Source: Megamerina dolium | Taxonomy: Eukaryota > Arthropoda > Insecta > Diptera > Megamerinidae | Assembly (NCBI GenBank): GCA_963854835.1 | Contig: OY978528.1 | Span: 31,417,335 to 31,481,334, forward strand | Direction of reading: 5' to 3' | DNA: 64,000 nt | In this document: piece after piece, positions 1-13,700 of the stretch | How the letters are laid out: each line of letters opens with the position of its first letter | Numbering within the stretch: the first letter of the stretch is position 1 | The notes under the pieces: model-generated | Told to the model about the DNA's origin: nothing | Databases searched by the model: none | What the model saw: the letters and a program-made list of their open reading frames with translations, nothing else | Program-made: the position numbers and the translations under genes

Positions 1-24
1 ACTATACTATCTACCTATTGACAT

Positions 25-140
25 GTCACATGCCCTGACTATGGAGAGGGTGATGAGACAGCGGACCACTTCTTGTATTTCTGCCCTGCATTCTCCGGAA
101 TCAGTTTTAAGGTCGTTGGTACGCATGTGCTAAAGAGTAA
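25..140 (+). pseudogene. Non-LTR retrotransposon ORF2 tail, remnant
   Basis: One + frame reads a Cys...His-x4-Cys pattern (Cys at 31-33, His at 67-69, Cys at 82-84) followed by Pro-Ala-Phe. This resembles the zinc-binding tail found after the reverse transcriptase of many insect LINEs. The second Cys of the usual CxxC pair is Tyr here and a stop lies just upstream, so it is a decayed fragment. It could extend beyond the window edge. The adjoining - strand frame (130-414) is open but I do not recognise it. Confidence 0.45.
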
Positions 141-846
141 TTCTCTTGGCTCTAAACTTGAATGTAAATATATTTTCTGTGAAAATAGGATTAGTGGGTA
201 TTTTGTACTCGTTTCGTTTAGAGGTTTCACCATATTGTAAATTATGAGCAAGAAGTACCTTAGGAGCACCGGTTACAGACAAACTATTTAAGACAAAAAT
301 TATTAACTCCATAGGTTTTGCTCTTTGATCTTGAGCTTCAATACATAAAATGGTATGTGGAATGATTTCTTTATATGTACTGAGGGTAGGCTTAAAAAAG
401 TCAACCCTCAACACTACACATACGTATTGTACGTATTGTTACAATTTCATTTATATAAAATGTTTATACTTTATAAAAGTAACAAAAACAAAGAGGAGAA
501 CTACATATGACACACATGCACATATATATGTATATGTATAGGTATTTATATAAAACATCCTCATAGATCCAACATAAATACATATGTTATTATTTATTTA
601 TATGCAACAATTTTTGTGCATTTGCTTTTTCTATTTTCCCTATTTGCAACAAACGAAAAGCCAAAGAAAAATATCTAAAAATATGTTTTATGCTCCAAAA
701 TAAAAACAAAAACATATTTTCTTTCTTGCGTACATATTATCTTTTTTGCATTTTTACTATAACACACCAACAACAAAAACAACGATAAATTTGTGTTGGC
801 ATACGCACATAGGGCAAAAAGTGATTCTAGCTAATTATGAGTAGGT

Positions 847-868
847 ACCTACCTACCTACCTACCTAC
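847..868. repeat. (ACCT)n microsatellite
   Basis: About five and a half perfect copies of the tetranucleotide ACCT, upstream of the paramyosin gene. The rest of 141-1380 is AT-rich with short CA and A runs, and I see no gene in it. Confidence 0.85.
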
Positions 869-1380
869 AGGTAAGCAAAGCGAAAATACTCAATAAATAT
901 TTGAGATTTTTTTCTTGTTTTTCATTTCAAAAAACAATTTCTCAATTTGAAAATAAAGTAAAATGAACAAGAATACAAAATTGATATAAAAAAAAGAAGA
1001 ACCTAAAGAATTTTCCACATACACAACTCGGTAGCAATTAACATAGATATCAGAGTAAAAGTGTGAGATGAGCATGAAAAGTCTCTAATAAAATGTAAAT
1101 ATGTATGAAAAATTCTCTATATAACTTTCACATACACACACGCACACACACATGTGTACACAAAAAAAAAACAACAAACAAACCAAATGATCGACCGATC
1201 GTCCAACCAACAGATCGTATCAACTAGCCAGCCAGCCTTTAGAATCCACTCAAATAAAAAAGCACACCAACAAATGCACACACAAAAGCTAAGACAAAAA
1301 AAACATTTCAACTCGGAAAATAAATTTTTGGTTGAAATAGACGAAAACACTTTCGACCATCACAAATTCACGAAATACTC

Positions 1381-1720
1381 TTTATTCGAACGACACGGGG
1401 ATCTCTTGTTCAGTAGATCACCAGCCTTACTCCGACGTTTATTACGAATTATTCGGTGACTCGGTGACAACTACATTTGTGGAGTGCGAAGAATTTCATA
1501 TTTTGGAGGATAATTTTTTTGATTGAAAACCCCCCTAAACGAAAGAAATTGGAATTTCTTTCCACACCACAAGAGCGGGCGCGAACGAAATTTTCACAAA
1601 GTGAAAAATTCACATTTTTAATTTCAATAAAACAAACCAAATAAAGAAAATATTTTAATTTTATAAATTAATTTATTCAATAAATAAACAGCAAGAAAAA
1701 CTAAATAATAAATATACAAA
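1381..1720 (+). promoter_or_regulatory. Paramyosin 5' flank and probable 5' UTR
   Basis: This stretch leads directly into the paramyosin start codon at 1721, which follows an A-rich leader. An initiator-like TCAGTA lies at 1410-1415, but no convincing TATA box stands at the right distance. A TATATAA lies further up at 1118-1124. The transcription start cannot be fixed from sequence alone, and a 5' UTR intron is possible. Confidence 0.4.
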
Positions 1721-4700
1721 ATGTCGTCATCTCAAGCTCTACGCTCATCGAAATACTCCTATAGGGCCACATCGACTGGACCCGGTGCTGCTGATGTTAC
1801 GCTCGATTATATTGCCGATATAAGCGCTCTTTCACGCTTGGAGGTAAGCAATAAATGAAAAAAAAAGAAAAAAAAATCAAGGATAGCACAAGCAAGGATA
1901 CAAAAATAAACATGGATTTCATGGACTATGCAATATAAAAAGAAGTGTAAAAGCAAATCAAAAGCAAATATCGAAAGTATTTTAAAAAAAAAAAAAAAGA
2001 AGAAAAAATACGATAAAGAAATAAAAGACTTTAATTTACATGCGAAACAAATGTTTGTATCTAAGACATACTATTCTCTAACGTGTATAAAATGTGTGTG
2101 AAATATATAGTGATGATCTTATGTAACTTAAAATGAGCAACAAAATCGTCAAGAACGATATTTGAAAAAAAACAAATAAATATATAATTAAATAAATAAA
2201 TAAAAATAAAACATACGAAGTAGAACAATAAAAGAAGAAAAAATTAAAACTTTTTCTTTTGTCATGTACACTTACACATATAAATATCGAAACTGTGTGT
2301 GTGTGTGTATACTAAAGAAAAGTTTAGAACATTGAACTTACTCATCAATTAAAATTCCGCTAACTAGTATATAACCATAATTTCAAACGATCTGAAATTA
2401 ATGTGCATTATTTATATTGCATTCTTTTGCAGGACAAAATCCGTTTGCTCCAAGATGATCTTGAAGTTGAACGTGAGTTGCGCCAAAGGGTAAGTTATTT
2501 TAGTACAATCATGTAATATTTGTATGAGAAATTTGCAATTAATATAATATAAGCTAATATTTAGTAAAATATTGTAAATTTATTGTAGCAATTGAAATAA
2601 CTAATGCCTTCCCAGCGCTACAATCGAATCGAACCTACTATTTAATTATATACATTCTTTTCCATTGTTATTTTGCTAATGTTGCTGCTGTTCTTCGATG
2701 ATAATGATGTGCATTGAACTTCAATTGTATGTACATACATTTTATAATATATAGTAAATGCATACAAAAACATACATACAACCATTGCGAAACAACAAAT
2801 GAATACTTCAAACGCCGATAAATGACAATAAATAAGAAGAAAACATCAACAATAGCTATTGCTACTACTGTTTTTTGTTTTGCTACTTTTTGTCGAATGC
2901 AATAGTGCGTATTTATTCAAAATATGTGAATATTTTCCCAACAAATACTTGCCGCACACGCACAACGCATTCAACAAATGTTCAAATGCTCCCAAGATAT
3001 TACGAATAAATTTAGAAATGGCTCTTAGCCGGGCACGAGAAGGTATACGTATGTACATACCAAAACATCCATCTTATTATATGCATATATACATACAAAC
3101 GTATGTATACATATAAATGTATGTCTGTGAATGTGTATGTAGGCACAAATGGCAAATAATTTGTTATTCAATTTCCTTAAAGTTGAAATTGTACATTTGT
3201 ATATACAGTGTACATAATTGTGCAAGTACTTGTACATAGTCTACAAGCTCATCTATGATAGAAAAATTTCAAAAAACAATTTTTTTAATTGAACTAATTT
3301 AATTTAACAACGCTTCATGGATTAACTCACCAAATTAATGACAAAGAAGAACCCCTTACATCTATATGCCCACAGTAGAATATACTGGCGGGCAAATTGA
3401 AATCATATTCATCTAGTTTTATAATATGTACTAATCGTAGTTGATTTGAACAGAAAAAGGTAGCAAAAATAAGGTGATGCAATCATAATTTCCACCAGAA
3501 TATACATATATACGAGTATATTATTGACCACCTTAATACTACATACATATATCAATACTTAAAACGATTGTAGCCGCTGTTGCCAAGTTTTTTTTTTTTT
3601 TAAGAATATACTCACACAAAAATAAAATATATAAGAATTGTATGTATGTATGTATGAACACTAAAATTCGAAATGATAATATTTTTAAAAATATTTCTAT
3701 AAAATATTCATACATATGCATGCAAAATATGCTATATACTTGTATGCATACATATATAATATGGAACATTTGGCTAAAATTAGCAACGACATTCAATACA
3801 ATGATGATTAGAATTCACAACAACATTAACAAACGGAGAAATTATGAAAAATATATAAGAAAAGTCTTTGTCATTTAAAATTGAGCATGCATATGATTAT
3901 ATAAGTGAGCATATATTTCTATATTTTCTATCCATAAAGTAGAAGAACTCATCATGTATATCGAACAAATAGATTCGAAAACTTTAACCGGGCTTCCTTT
4001 TCGGTCCGGTAGAGCATATTTTTTGTTTATTTTTTTTTTTCATTTTCAGAGCTTTGGCAAGTTTCATTTTTACACCACCGGAAATATTGTTAATTACGTA
4101 AGAAATGTTTGTCCTTCTGAAAAATGCTTAACTTCGCCTACAAGAAATACTTATTGTTATAAAGAACAACACTGAGGTCCATCTGAATGTAAACCAGGGT
4201 TCCCATGTGCTAAAGATGAATGGTTAGAAATTATATAATTGAATTAAAATCAACAGATCTAGGAACATTTTTACTTAAGGAAACTTTTGCAAGGTATTAC
4301 ACAGGCTGGTTTTTAAGAGGTATAGAATTGTTAATTGGAAAAACGAAGCACACTTGTTAAGGAAATGAGAATTTTTTTTTTAATACGTAGAGAATTTCAT
4401 GACATTATATGAAATAAAATGATTAATGAGGAGAGTCTGAAGTACGTCATCCTGGACCACTACCTTTTTTCGAACAATTGATGTTGCTTCCCAAGATTGC
4501 AATAATTATTTGAGTGTTCATATTGTAGCCCCACAAAAATATTCAATATCGTATTCAAAGATCACATGGTCTCAGTGACCTGAGATTTTTTGAAAATTTT
4601 TGAGCTAATCTTCTTGCCATCTAACACTTTCTTCAATAAATCAATGGTTTCGCGGGCAGTGTGACCCAGTATGACCCAATTATGACTCCGGCGCACAAAT

Positions 4701-7700
4701 CGCACCAACTAGTGCATTTCAGGGTTGCATCGGAAGTTCACGAGTCACTTGTGAATTAGTATGGCATTAAATGTAACAAATTTGTTTGTTTGTTTACAAG
4801 CCAGAAGTAAGTCTCATCACTGTACACAATTTGACAGTCATCACTATATCATCTCACTGAACACTGATTTGAACATAAATTTCCACAATTTGCAAATGCA
4901 ATGCAAATTCGCATGTAAGCTTTTGCGTGCTAAAATGTCAAAAAATACGGAATAAAAAGGCTATCTGACTTGTTAAATTAACTTTCATAATCTCAGAGTA
5001 TATTTGAGATAAAATTGTTTTTACAAACTTGGATTTAAAAATTGCGGGTGAATGCAATTAGGTTGGATGTGCTTCTTACAACATCTGACAACATAGATTG
5101 ATGTTTTTGTAAAGGCATAAAAGTGATGATTTTTAAAGTATCAACAAAAATTGAGCAGCGATCATCACATTCACTCTTTTGGGGCGCATAGATCGACGTC
5201 TTCCCTGTCACGCGTTTTTGTAACAAAAAGAGAAGTAACACATTTATGGCCGAATTCACTATTTGAAATATACTGAATCGACCCAAACGATATTTCGGTG
5301 ATGTCAACTTTATCTCTAATTGTCAATTGACTATTTTAATTATCAAATATTTGATTCCATTGACTCGACCCGCATCGGTTGATTTTGATAGCTGTCCAGA
5401 TGAACATTTGAAGCATTTACTCAATTTTTATTGAATTTTTAAAAAACACTGATGTCAGAAGTAGTACTTTCACCTTAAGAAAAACCAGTTTTTGAATTCA
5501 CGTTTGGTTAGGTTAGGTTATGTGGCTGCCCTCTCTCTGAGAGAACACACTTAGGCCAGAAAGGCCCATTGTGATACCACTGAGCTTCTCTTCCAATGCT
5601 GTTGTGCGTGTTAAATTTGGACAGCATTAGAAGGGACCTACTTATATTAGCCGGTTCCGAACGGCAGAACTCTTGTGACATCACTTTAACTTATTTTTTT
5701 GTCACAGAGCTCTTTTAAGAAGCACTTTTGGCAAATTGTTACTGCCGGAAAAATTGCCAATTCTTGCCGGCAGGTGGGTACCGTTCGAAAGAAAAATCTT
5801 TTCGATATTAAATGTTGTTATGCTTCAGCCGGGGATTGAACCCATGACCTACAGATCAGAAGGCCAACGCACTAGCCACTGAGCTACAGCACCCACTGAA
5901 TTCACGTTTTCCATTAAATTTTTCAAAATTAAAAATAAATATTTTAATTCATACAAAATAACCATCCTGTACATTTATTTTTTAAAGTTTATTTTTTTCG
6001 AATGTTCCACTTTTCGATGATGCATTCGAGCATTTGAATGCCTCCAATCGCTTCCAATTCCTCAATCGTAGCAGATTTAACAGCTATCATAAAATATCTA
6101 TCATATAATCCCTGCTCGGAGCAGTACCAGTTATTGAATCACCCTCCACATTTCACAGCGCATATGTACAGACATGGCTAATCCATGAAAATATGTGTAT
6201 TGGAATGTACATACCTTCATATAGCAATGGCCATCATCCTCATCATTTTAACGGATAATTAATTTTCGAACATCACATCGTAGCGTATGTACATTTAATT
6301 TTTATTGATATAAGTAACATATGGGCTCATTTTATGCATATGCATTAAGTCGAATGTAAAGATTCGCCCAAATTGTGCGTATGAATATGTATGTATGTAT
6401 GTGTACGCATATTACGAATAGCCTCATAATAAATCTTATTATTTAAAATTCGGTAATCCTCTGCTCGCCACCCCCAATCTACACAAATACGAAAAACAGA
6501 ATATATACTTCAATATGTATGTACAATGTATAGTATAGCAGAAGTATACAGTTATGAGTCACAATTTCGTGTGTCATTTGCTTATTTTTAAAATAACATT
6601 TTGTATTAACGTGTTCTTGATGTTTCTTTAAGAACAGTATACAATACAGCATACATACATACATACTTATAGATGAATGTTATTTTTCCGACTTGATTTT
6701 TCCATTATACCTACCCGAATTTTGTTCAATGACAATTGGTCTACAAAGGCAAAATGAAACAAATAAAAATATGTAGACATTATGACCATCCAGTTAGTAT
6801 GTGATCACAACTTGCATTAAAATATGAATCCTCAATATCAATATGGTATTTTCCGGTTCATATTTTATAGCTGAAACAGTTTTATGATCATACTCGTATA
6901 TTTATACAATTTATCCTTTTAGTTAAATGGGGTCATTTCGCACAATTTTTTTTTTTTTTTGTGTGAATTTTACAATTCAAATAAAATTAATTTCACTTAT
7001 TTTATTAACAGTGTGATTCAACACTGATTTCATTATAATGTGATGAAAAATGTTAATTCGTAAATGTCATACAAATAATATTGCATTAATTATTTATTTG
7101 GCAAATTGCCGTATTACATTTTTTTCATTGTTGCATTAAGAATATTATTTTTAATATTTAATTATAATATGCCAACAGATATATGACATTTTCTGTACTT
7201 ACCAACTTACACACATGTACATATTGCATATGAATGATAATAATTCCAAATGATCATTGGAACGCATATTGTCTGTTTATTCAAATATTTTCATTCTAAT
7301 GGACATTAATAAACGGTAATGACAAGTATCTATAGTATATAAAATGTTGTGCATTAATTAACATAAGAATTTAAAATTAAATTAAAATCAAATTGAATTT
7401 CTTTGAATTTTACTATTTGCAAATTTCTCACAAAATACCATGCCATCTAAATCTAATTTGTCACAAATGATTAATATGAAAATTTATACGTTTCCAATAG
7501 ATCGAACGCGAAAAAGCCGATCTCAGTGTTCAGGTCATTCAAATGTCTGAACGTCTTGAGGAAGCCGAAGGTGGTGCTGAAAGTCAAGTAAGCTAAATTG
7601 AATATCCACATTATATTAATCTAATAATTTTTCCAATATTCTTCTTTAAATACACTATCAGTTCGAAGCTAATCGCAAGCGTGATGGTGAATTGTTAAAA

Positions 7701-10700
7701 TTGCGCAAATTGCTTGAAGATGTTCATCTTGAATCCGAAGAAACCACAATACTCTTGAAAAAGAAGCACAACGAAATTATTACGGATTTCCAAGAACAAG
7801 TTGAAATCCTAACGAAATCAAAGGCCCGGTATGTTTTTGCTTATTTCCTAATTATATTCAATAATTTATGGCCCGTAGTTATTAGTCTAAATTAAGATCA
7901 TCTTAAAGTTAAATATCGGCTTTTAGTATGGCAAAATATGCTCAAACAAGCTGATACTAAATTTAACATGGTTCTTAAATTCGACTATACTACCGGCATC
8001 TTAGGCAAATTATTGCTTCTAAGTATTGCCAGCTTATGCAATATGTCGTCTCTATGTTTACTACTTCCAATTTATGTTTGATCTCATACCCGATTATGTA
8101 CGTAGTTTGAAAACAGAGAGAATCCATGATAGTGATAATCTATTTGTCAATATCATTCAAATATTTCTATTTAAGTGTCATTGCCACTTGTGATCCATGT
8201 AGTCTATATGTGGTGACAATGTATGTGTTTATTAATGGCCCTGGCTAATAAATGTATTCAAATAATAATAATATTAATAATAACAAAATTAATACATATA
8301 CCATTGCGTACATATATCATAAAATGAAATTTTGTTCAATCGTTTTGACACTGGTAACATACTTAATGTAATCTCAGAATATGATATTTTCAAAAATGTT
8401 GGTCAATGTTATAATTTCTGTTGCTGTTGTTGTTTTGTTTTGTTATCCAATGGTATACATACTAAGTAGTACAATAGTACGAAAGCAACAAAGAACAATA
8501 GCAACTGCTACTATTGCATTGTAATTGTTTACAAATTATTTCACCGCATATGCAATTTACTTTTGCATACAATGACAAAAAACAATAAAAAAAATTTTAT
8601 TCAAGATATTAAATAAAAAATAACATAATAAGCGAATAAATGCTTTCTTTTGTCTTTTTGCTACATTACGTACAGTGGACATGTTAAAAATTTAATGAGC
8701 AAGAAAAAATATGGTTTTTTTATTGCAACCTAATTAAATGATTTCAATTGTATTGCAAACGTTTGGACGAAACACAATGAATATAGCGGTAATTTGTTGT
8801 TATTTTCTGATTGAAATCTCATATTTCCAAAATCCAAAAATAAAATTTTCAGACTTTTCAACCGAAATTCAAGGCTAACACTTGAAAAAACAAAAAAAAA
8901 AAAAAAAAGAAATAAAGTGAGAAAAAGCCACACATTGATAATCTATTTGTATGTAGTTATGCAGATACAATACATATATACATATGTACATTGAAAATAT
9001 CTTGATGATGGTACGAGTATACCGTAATATGTGCTACTCACAGCGTATGCGCAGTTGACAGTAATAATGATATTGTATAATAATTTCTTTGCAACGTGCA
9101 CATCGAACTATTGTGCTTATGACCAAAATAATTTAACAATTTCTTTATTTTTATTACCATCATACACTGTATTCTGGGTGTTATGAATACTTTCGAGTTT
9201 TTAGTTAAAGAATTTCTTCGAAAATATTAAAGTTTAATGGTTTTTCCGCCAACGCAATTTTTTACAAATACCTTATACTCTGCAATTGTGTGCAATTTAA
9301 TCATCTTGAGTTTGCGCACTTACCATCAAACTCGATCGATATTAAAGTTTATTCACTCTGACCAATGCCCACGCCCAATACAAAGCATACAGATAAACAA
9401 ACAAGTTGTCTCTTTCCCCTATCGAAATACCTAGCGGCAAGATGTAGAAAGCTTTTTCGTATTTCTTAAAAGCATTTTTCCGCTTTTCCATTTTTCAAAT
9501 TTATTTCATTTTTGCTTTAATCGTATGCATACAAAAACGAAACGACCAACAGCAACTTATGATGTCGAAAATTTTGCATTTATTTTTAGAAATTTGTTCA
9601 AGTTTTTCTGAATACAATTCTTTATAAAATAAAATTCCTTTATTTTTTGTCTTTAGTCGTTTTCATTAGGTACGCGTGTGTGTGCGAATAGATTTTTGCC
9701 ACACGTTGCTTATTCGACTACTCCTGCTGTTGCTACCGACATGTTTTTGTATTTTTTTTTGCTCTCATTTTTTTCTCCCTGGCGATCCAAATATGTCTTT
9801 GATTGAATAATATTCAAAGCATATGTGCACACTGCTTAACCGCAACTATGAGGCGAGACATATTTGCTACTAACATTATGTTGTTGTTGTCTCTTTTTGA
9901 CCAATTCACCTTTATGGAAATTCGATACTTCTTACGTGGACACAGACAGCACCAGCCACTGCATCATACCGCAATAGCAGTAGCAATGTAGCAAGAAAAA
10001 AAATTAATAATTCTGAATTTCGAAATACAATAATTCGATCGATTAATTAGAGATTAAAATATGATAAAAAATTAGGGTGAGGATTAATTTGATAGATAAA
10101 TCGCACATAATAACTAATATTTGCACTAACATACATAATTATCATATGAAAAAATATTTAATGAAATTTTCGCCAAACGAGTCTAGCATTCTCCTTTCTA
10201 CGCATAATAATGTGAAGTGGGAAATGTATGCTGATTCTTTTAAATTCATTTGAGAAAGGTGTCCAAAACTTTCAAAGCTCATTTGTGTATGTGTTTTTCT
10301 TTTTTCTACAAAAATCACTCACAATTCTAAATGGATAATGAACATATGCATAATGAATGTAATGTGGATTTTCCTAGAATGTGCACAAATTAGCTTGAAA
10401 GTGTAACATCTCTTGCGCTTTAGGTTGGGTCGTTGAAAAAAGTTGCAAATACCGACAACATTAAAAGAATTTTTTTGGATCAACCAACCTAAAATATACA
10501 AAATGGGTTTTTATCATGACTTTGACTTTTGATGGCCAATTTCTTGAAATTATGTACTATATCTCAGACGGAATTTATCTCCTGATGTCTGATTGAACTA
10601 GCAGGCTCAGTAACACAGTGTTGTATCCCCGCAACTTGCAAGTTTTTAGTACACAAAATTAAAGCCCTTTGAAACTCTTGTTGTTTATGAATTTAATAAA

Positions 10701-13700
10701 ACACTTCAAAGTTGCAAGCATTTCGTAGAGCTTCAATTCTGTGAATGGAATAATCCAATTTTGCGTTACTGACTGACAAGCTTTCAATTAAGAAATGGAT
10801 ATTTCAAATGTTCCTGTGTTCGGGGATTGACCCAATCTAATGCACATAGGAATGTATTCTCAAATATTGTCTCATGCAATGCGCTCTTAAGAAGTATGCA
10901 AGACTTGTCTTTATCATAGTTTTAGCAATGAAGACTGTTTTCTTAGAGAAATACTTTTATAACGATGCATTGTTACTGGCTTTTGCAGCGCAGCACAGAA
11001 TTATAAAAGAAACCAAATAAGAAAAATCGCTTAAAATGCCTCCCTTGCCATAAGTATAAAATCCGATAAAAAAAGTATACACTGATTATTTGAGCGCAAC
11101 ATTTATTAATTCATGTTTTTCTACCAATTCTTCATTACACTCACACACAAACGTAGAGCTGAAAAGGATAAGGCTAAATTCCAAGCTGAAGTCTATGAAT
11201 TGCTCAGCCAAGTCGAATCATACAACAAGGAAAAGATCGTGACTAGCAAACATATCGAACGATTGGAAGTCACCATTAGCGAATTGAATGTCAAAATCGA
11301 AGAATTGAATCGCACCGTAATTGATATTACTTCGCACAAGACACGCCTCTCGCAGGAGAACATTGAATTGATCAAGGACGTCCAAGATCTCAAGTCTCAA
11401 TTGGACGCGGTCTCATATTCCAAGAGCCAGGTCATCTCTCAATTGGAAGATTGTCGCCGGCGTTTGGAAGATGAAGATCGCCGTCGTTCATTGTTGGAAT
11501 CGTCGCTTCATCAAGTTGAAACCGAATTGGATTCAACTCGTGTTCAACTCGAAGAAGAAACGGAAATACGCATTGACTTGGAACGTCAGTTGGTCAAGGC
11601 CAATGGTGATGCTGCATTATGGCAAAACAAATACAATTCTGAGTGTCAAGCACGTGCTGAAGAAGTTGAAGAAGTTCGTCGCAAGTATCAGGCACGTATC
11701 ACTGAGCTTGAGGAACACGTTGAATCGTTGATTGTCAGGTGCAACAATTTGGAGAAACAAAAGACCCGTCTCCAGGGTGAGGTCGAAGTACTCATTCTCG
11801 ATTTGGAGAAATCGAATGCCACATGCCGCGAATTGCAAAAGACTGTCAACACATTGGAGAAACACAATGTCGAATTGAAAAGCCGTCTCGATGAAACCAT
11901 TGTCTTGTATGAGACTTGCCAGCGTGACTTGAAGAATAAGCAAGCCGACTTGCAGCGTACCATTCACGAATTGGAAAAGGTCAAGGATGCTAATGCACAA
12001 TTTGCACGTGAGAACAAGAAATTGGGAGGTGAGTTCGTGATACATATATCTTTTCTGTTAGCTTATAAATTGTGAAACAATTTCGTATTTACTCTCATCA
12101 GATGATCTCAATGACGCTAAGAGCACCATCAGTGAAATGACTCGCCGCTTGCATGAATTGGAACTTGAACTTCGTCGTCTTGAGAATGAACGTGATGAAT
12201 TAACCGCCGCCTACAAGGAAGCCGAAGCTGTAAGTTTTCAATTGCTCTTATACAGACAGACATATTAGTAGGCTGAACTTTTAAATTGAATGCATATTCA
12301 TTTGTTGTTTGCTAGGCATAAATTCATGACAATATTCAACGTATTGTCATTCTGGATATTCGTAAATGTCAATCAAACATTTTTATTTAGCAATTCAGAA
12401 ATTCTTCGATTTTGCTACTGTTGACGCATATCACAACTTCACCAATAAAATGGTTCAATAAGCTGTTGAAAAAAGAACTTCAAATTTTCAGCATATTGAA
12501 AATAAAAATTACTCGAAAAACTATGATATTTCCATGGTACGCGGACGGCTTTGAAAGTCATGAGTCAAGTACCATAAAATAACGAATAAATTGAATTAAA
12601 AAATTCAAGTGAAGTAAAAATAATTTATTTTAATTTTTTAATTTGTCACAATTTGTTAATTTTTCTTGGAGTAACTTTCATTTGCGTGCGAGCATATTGA
12701 AATATATAGATGCATTTTCCTAAAATTTGTTACCCCGTTATTCGTAATCGTTATTATATGGATAATAGGCTTCAAATTGAATTACATTAGTCAAATGGTC
12801 TCCTTGTTTTCGTTTGATGCAAAAACTTCCAAATACAGAAAGATCTCAATATCTATTACAACTTATAACACTCACAGTCCAATATGAAATATCCAACTGA
12901 AAGATTCATCTATATCGGTTCAGCCCATTAAGCCATCTAACAAGATGACTTCCAGCTCCAACAGTTCTATTGTATATAATTTTATTAATGTGTTTTTTTT
13001 ATCATTTAACTCGCAGGGTCGCAAGGCTGAAGAACAACGAGCTCAACGCTTGTCTTCTGAATACTCTCAATACCGTCATGATGCTGAACGCCGCTTGGCA
13101 GAGAAGGATGAGGAAATTGAATGTATCCGGTAAGTTTTATACAAATATACATACGTAGTTACATCAGTAAAAATGGAAATGATTTGGAGTCAAGGTTTGG
13201 CGAGGATAAATACACGTAAAAGAGATAACCTGATAATGATTGTAAATAGAATGCATGCAAAAAAGAATGAGAAATTAGAAACGAAGATGTAGAGGTCGTC
13301 CCTCTCTTCAGTACAGTAAACATCACTAAAGTCATATAATCGATAAAATGGCATTTGAAGGACAGCTATTGACAACTATTGCAAATTTACATTTCTATTT
13401 CCTCATTGAAATGAAATCAATCAAATATGTAGTAGATGCTTGCGTGTAGTAGTTTTCCCGTTGCTTTATCAATAGCAAGTAATGCTTATTAGATTGACCC
13501 ATTTCGAATTAGTACGATTTGCATGATCGGTCGCAGAAGTTCGTTCGATTAATCAGCTGGCAATTACATAAAGCCAGACATCACAAGCCTAGCAAGTGTA
13601 TACAATTAATAATCAAAGAATTAATAATAGTATTGTTCAACTAAATGATATTGTGTTGCAAATGTAAGTTTCAATGTGTAATTAAAATTAAAAATATGGA

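Larger units (their letters stand above)
2490..7500 (+). other. Paramyosin intron 2 (large)
   Basis: A 5-kb intron. It holds a - strand transposase fossil (about 4400-4770) and a SINE with target-site duplication (5506-5896). The rest is AT-rich, with short TA/CATA-type tracts typical of fly introns and no supported gene. The open frames in it are short and lack family resemblance. Confidence 0.9.

Noticed and set aside
130..414. A 94-codon - strand frame beside the LINE relic
   Set aside because: No recognisable domain and no splice or start context. It may be element debris running off the window, which is not enough to call a gene.
1154..1459. A 101-codon + frame upstream of Prm
   Set aside because: Low-complexity Gln/Lys composition from CAA/AAA-rich DNA and no family match. 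It lies in the likely promoter region.
5506..5520. GGTTA repeats as insect telomere repeat
   Set aside because: Only about three units, at the exact 3' end of a SINE. It is the element's tail, and flies do not use TTAGG telomeres.
5820..5896. tRNA gene (A and B boxes, tRNA-like loop) on the - strand
   Set aside because: It is the head of a SINE bounded by target-site duplications. A similar head occurs at 40591, and the acceptor stem does not pair properly.
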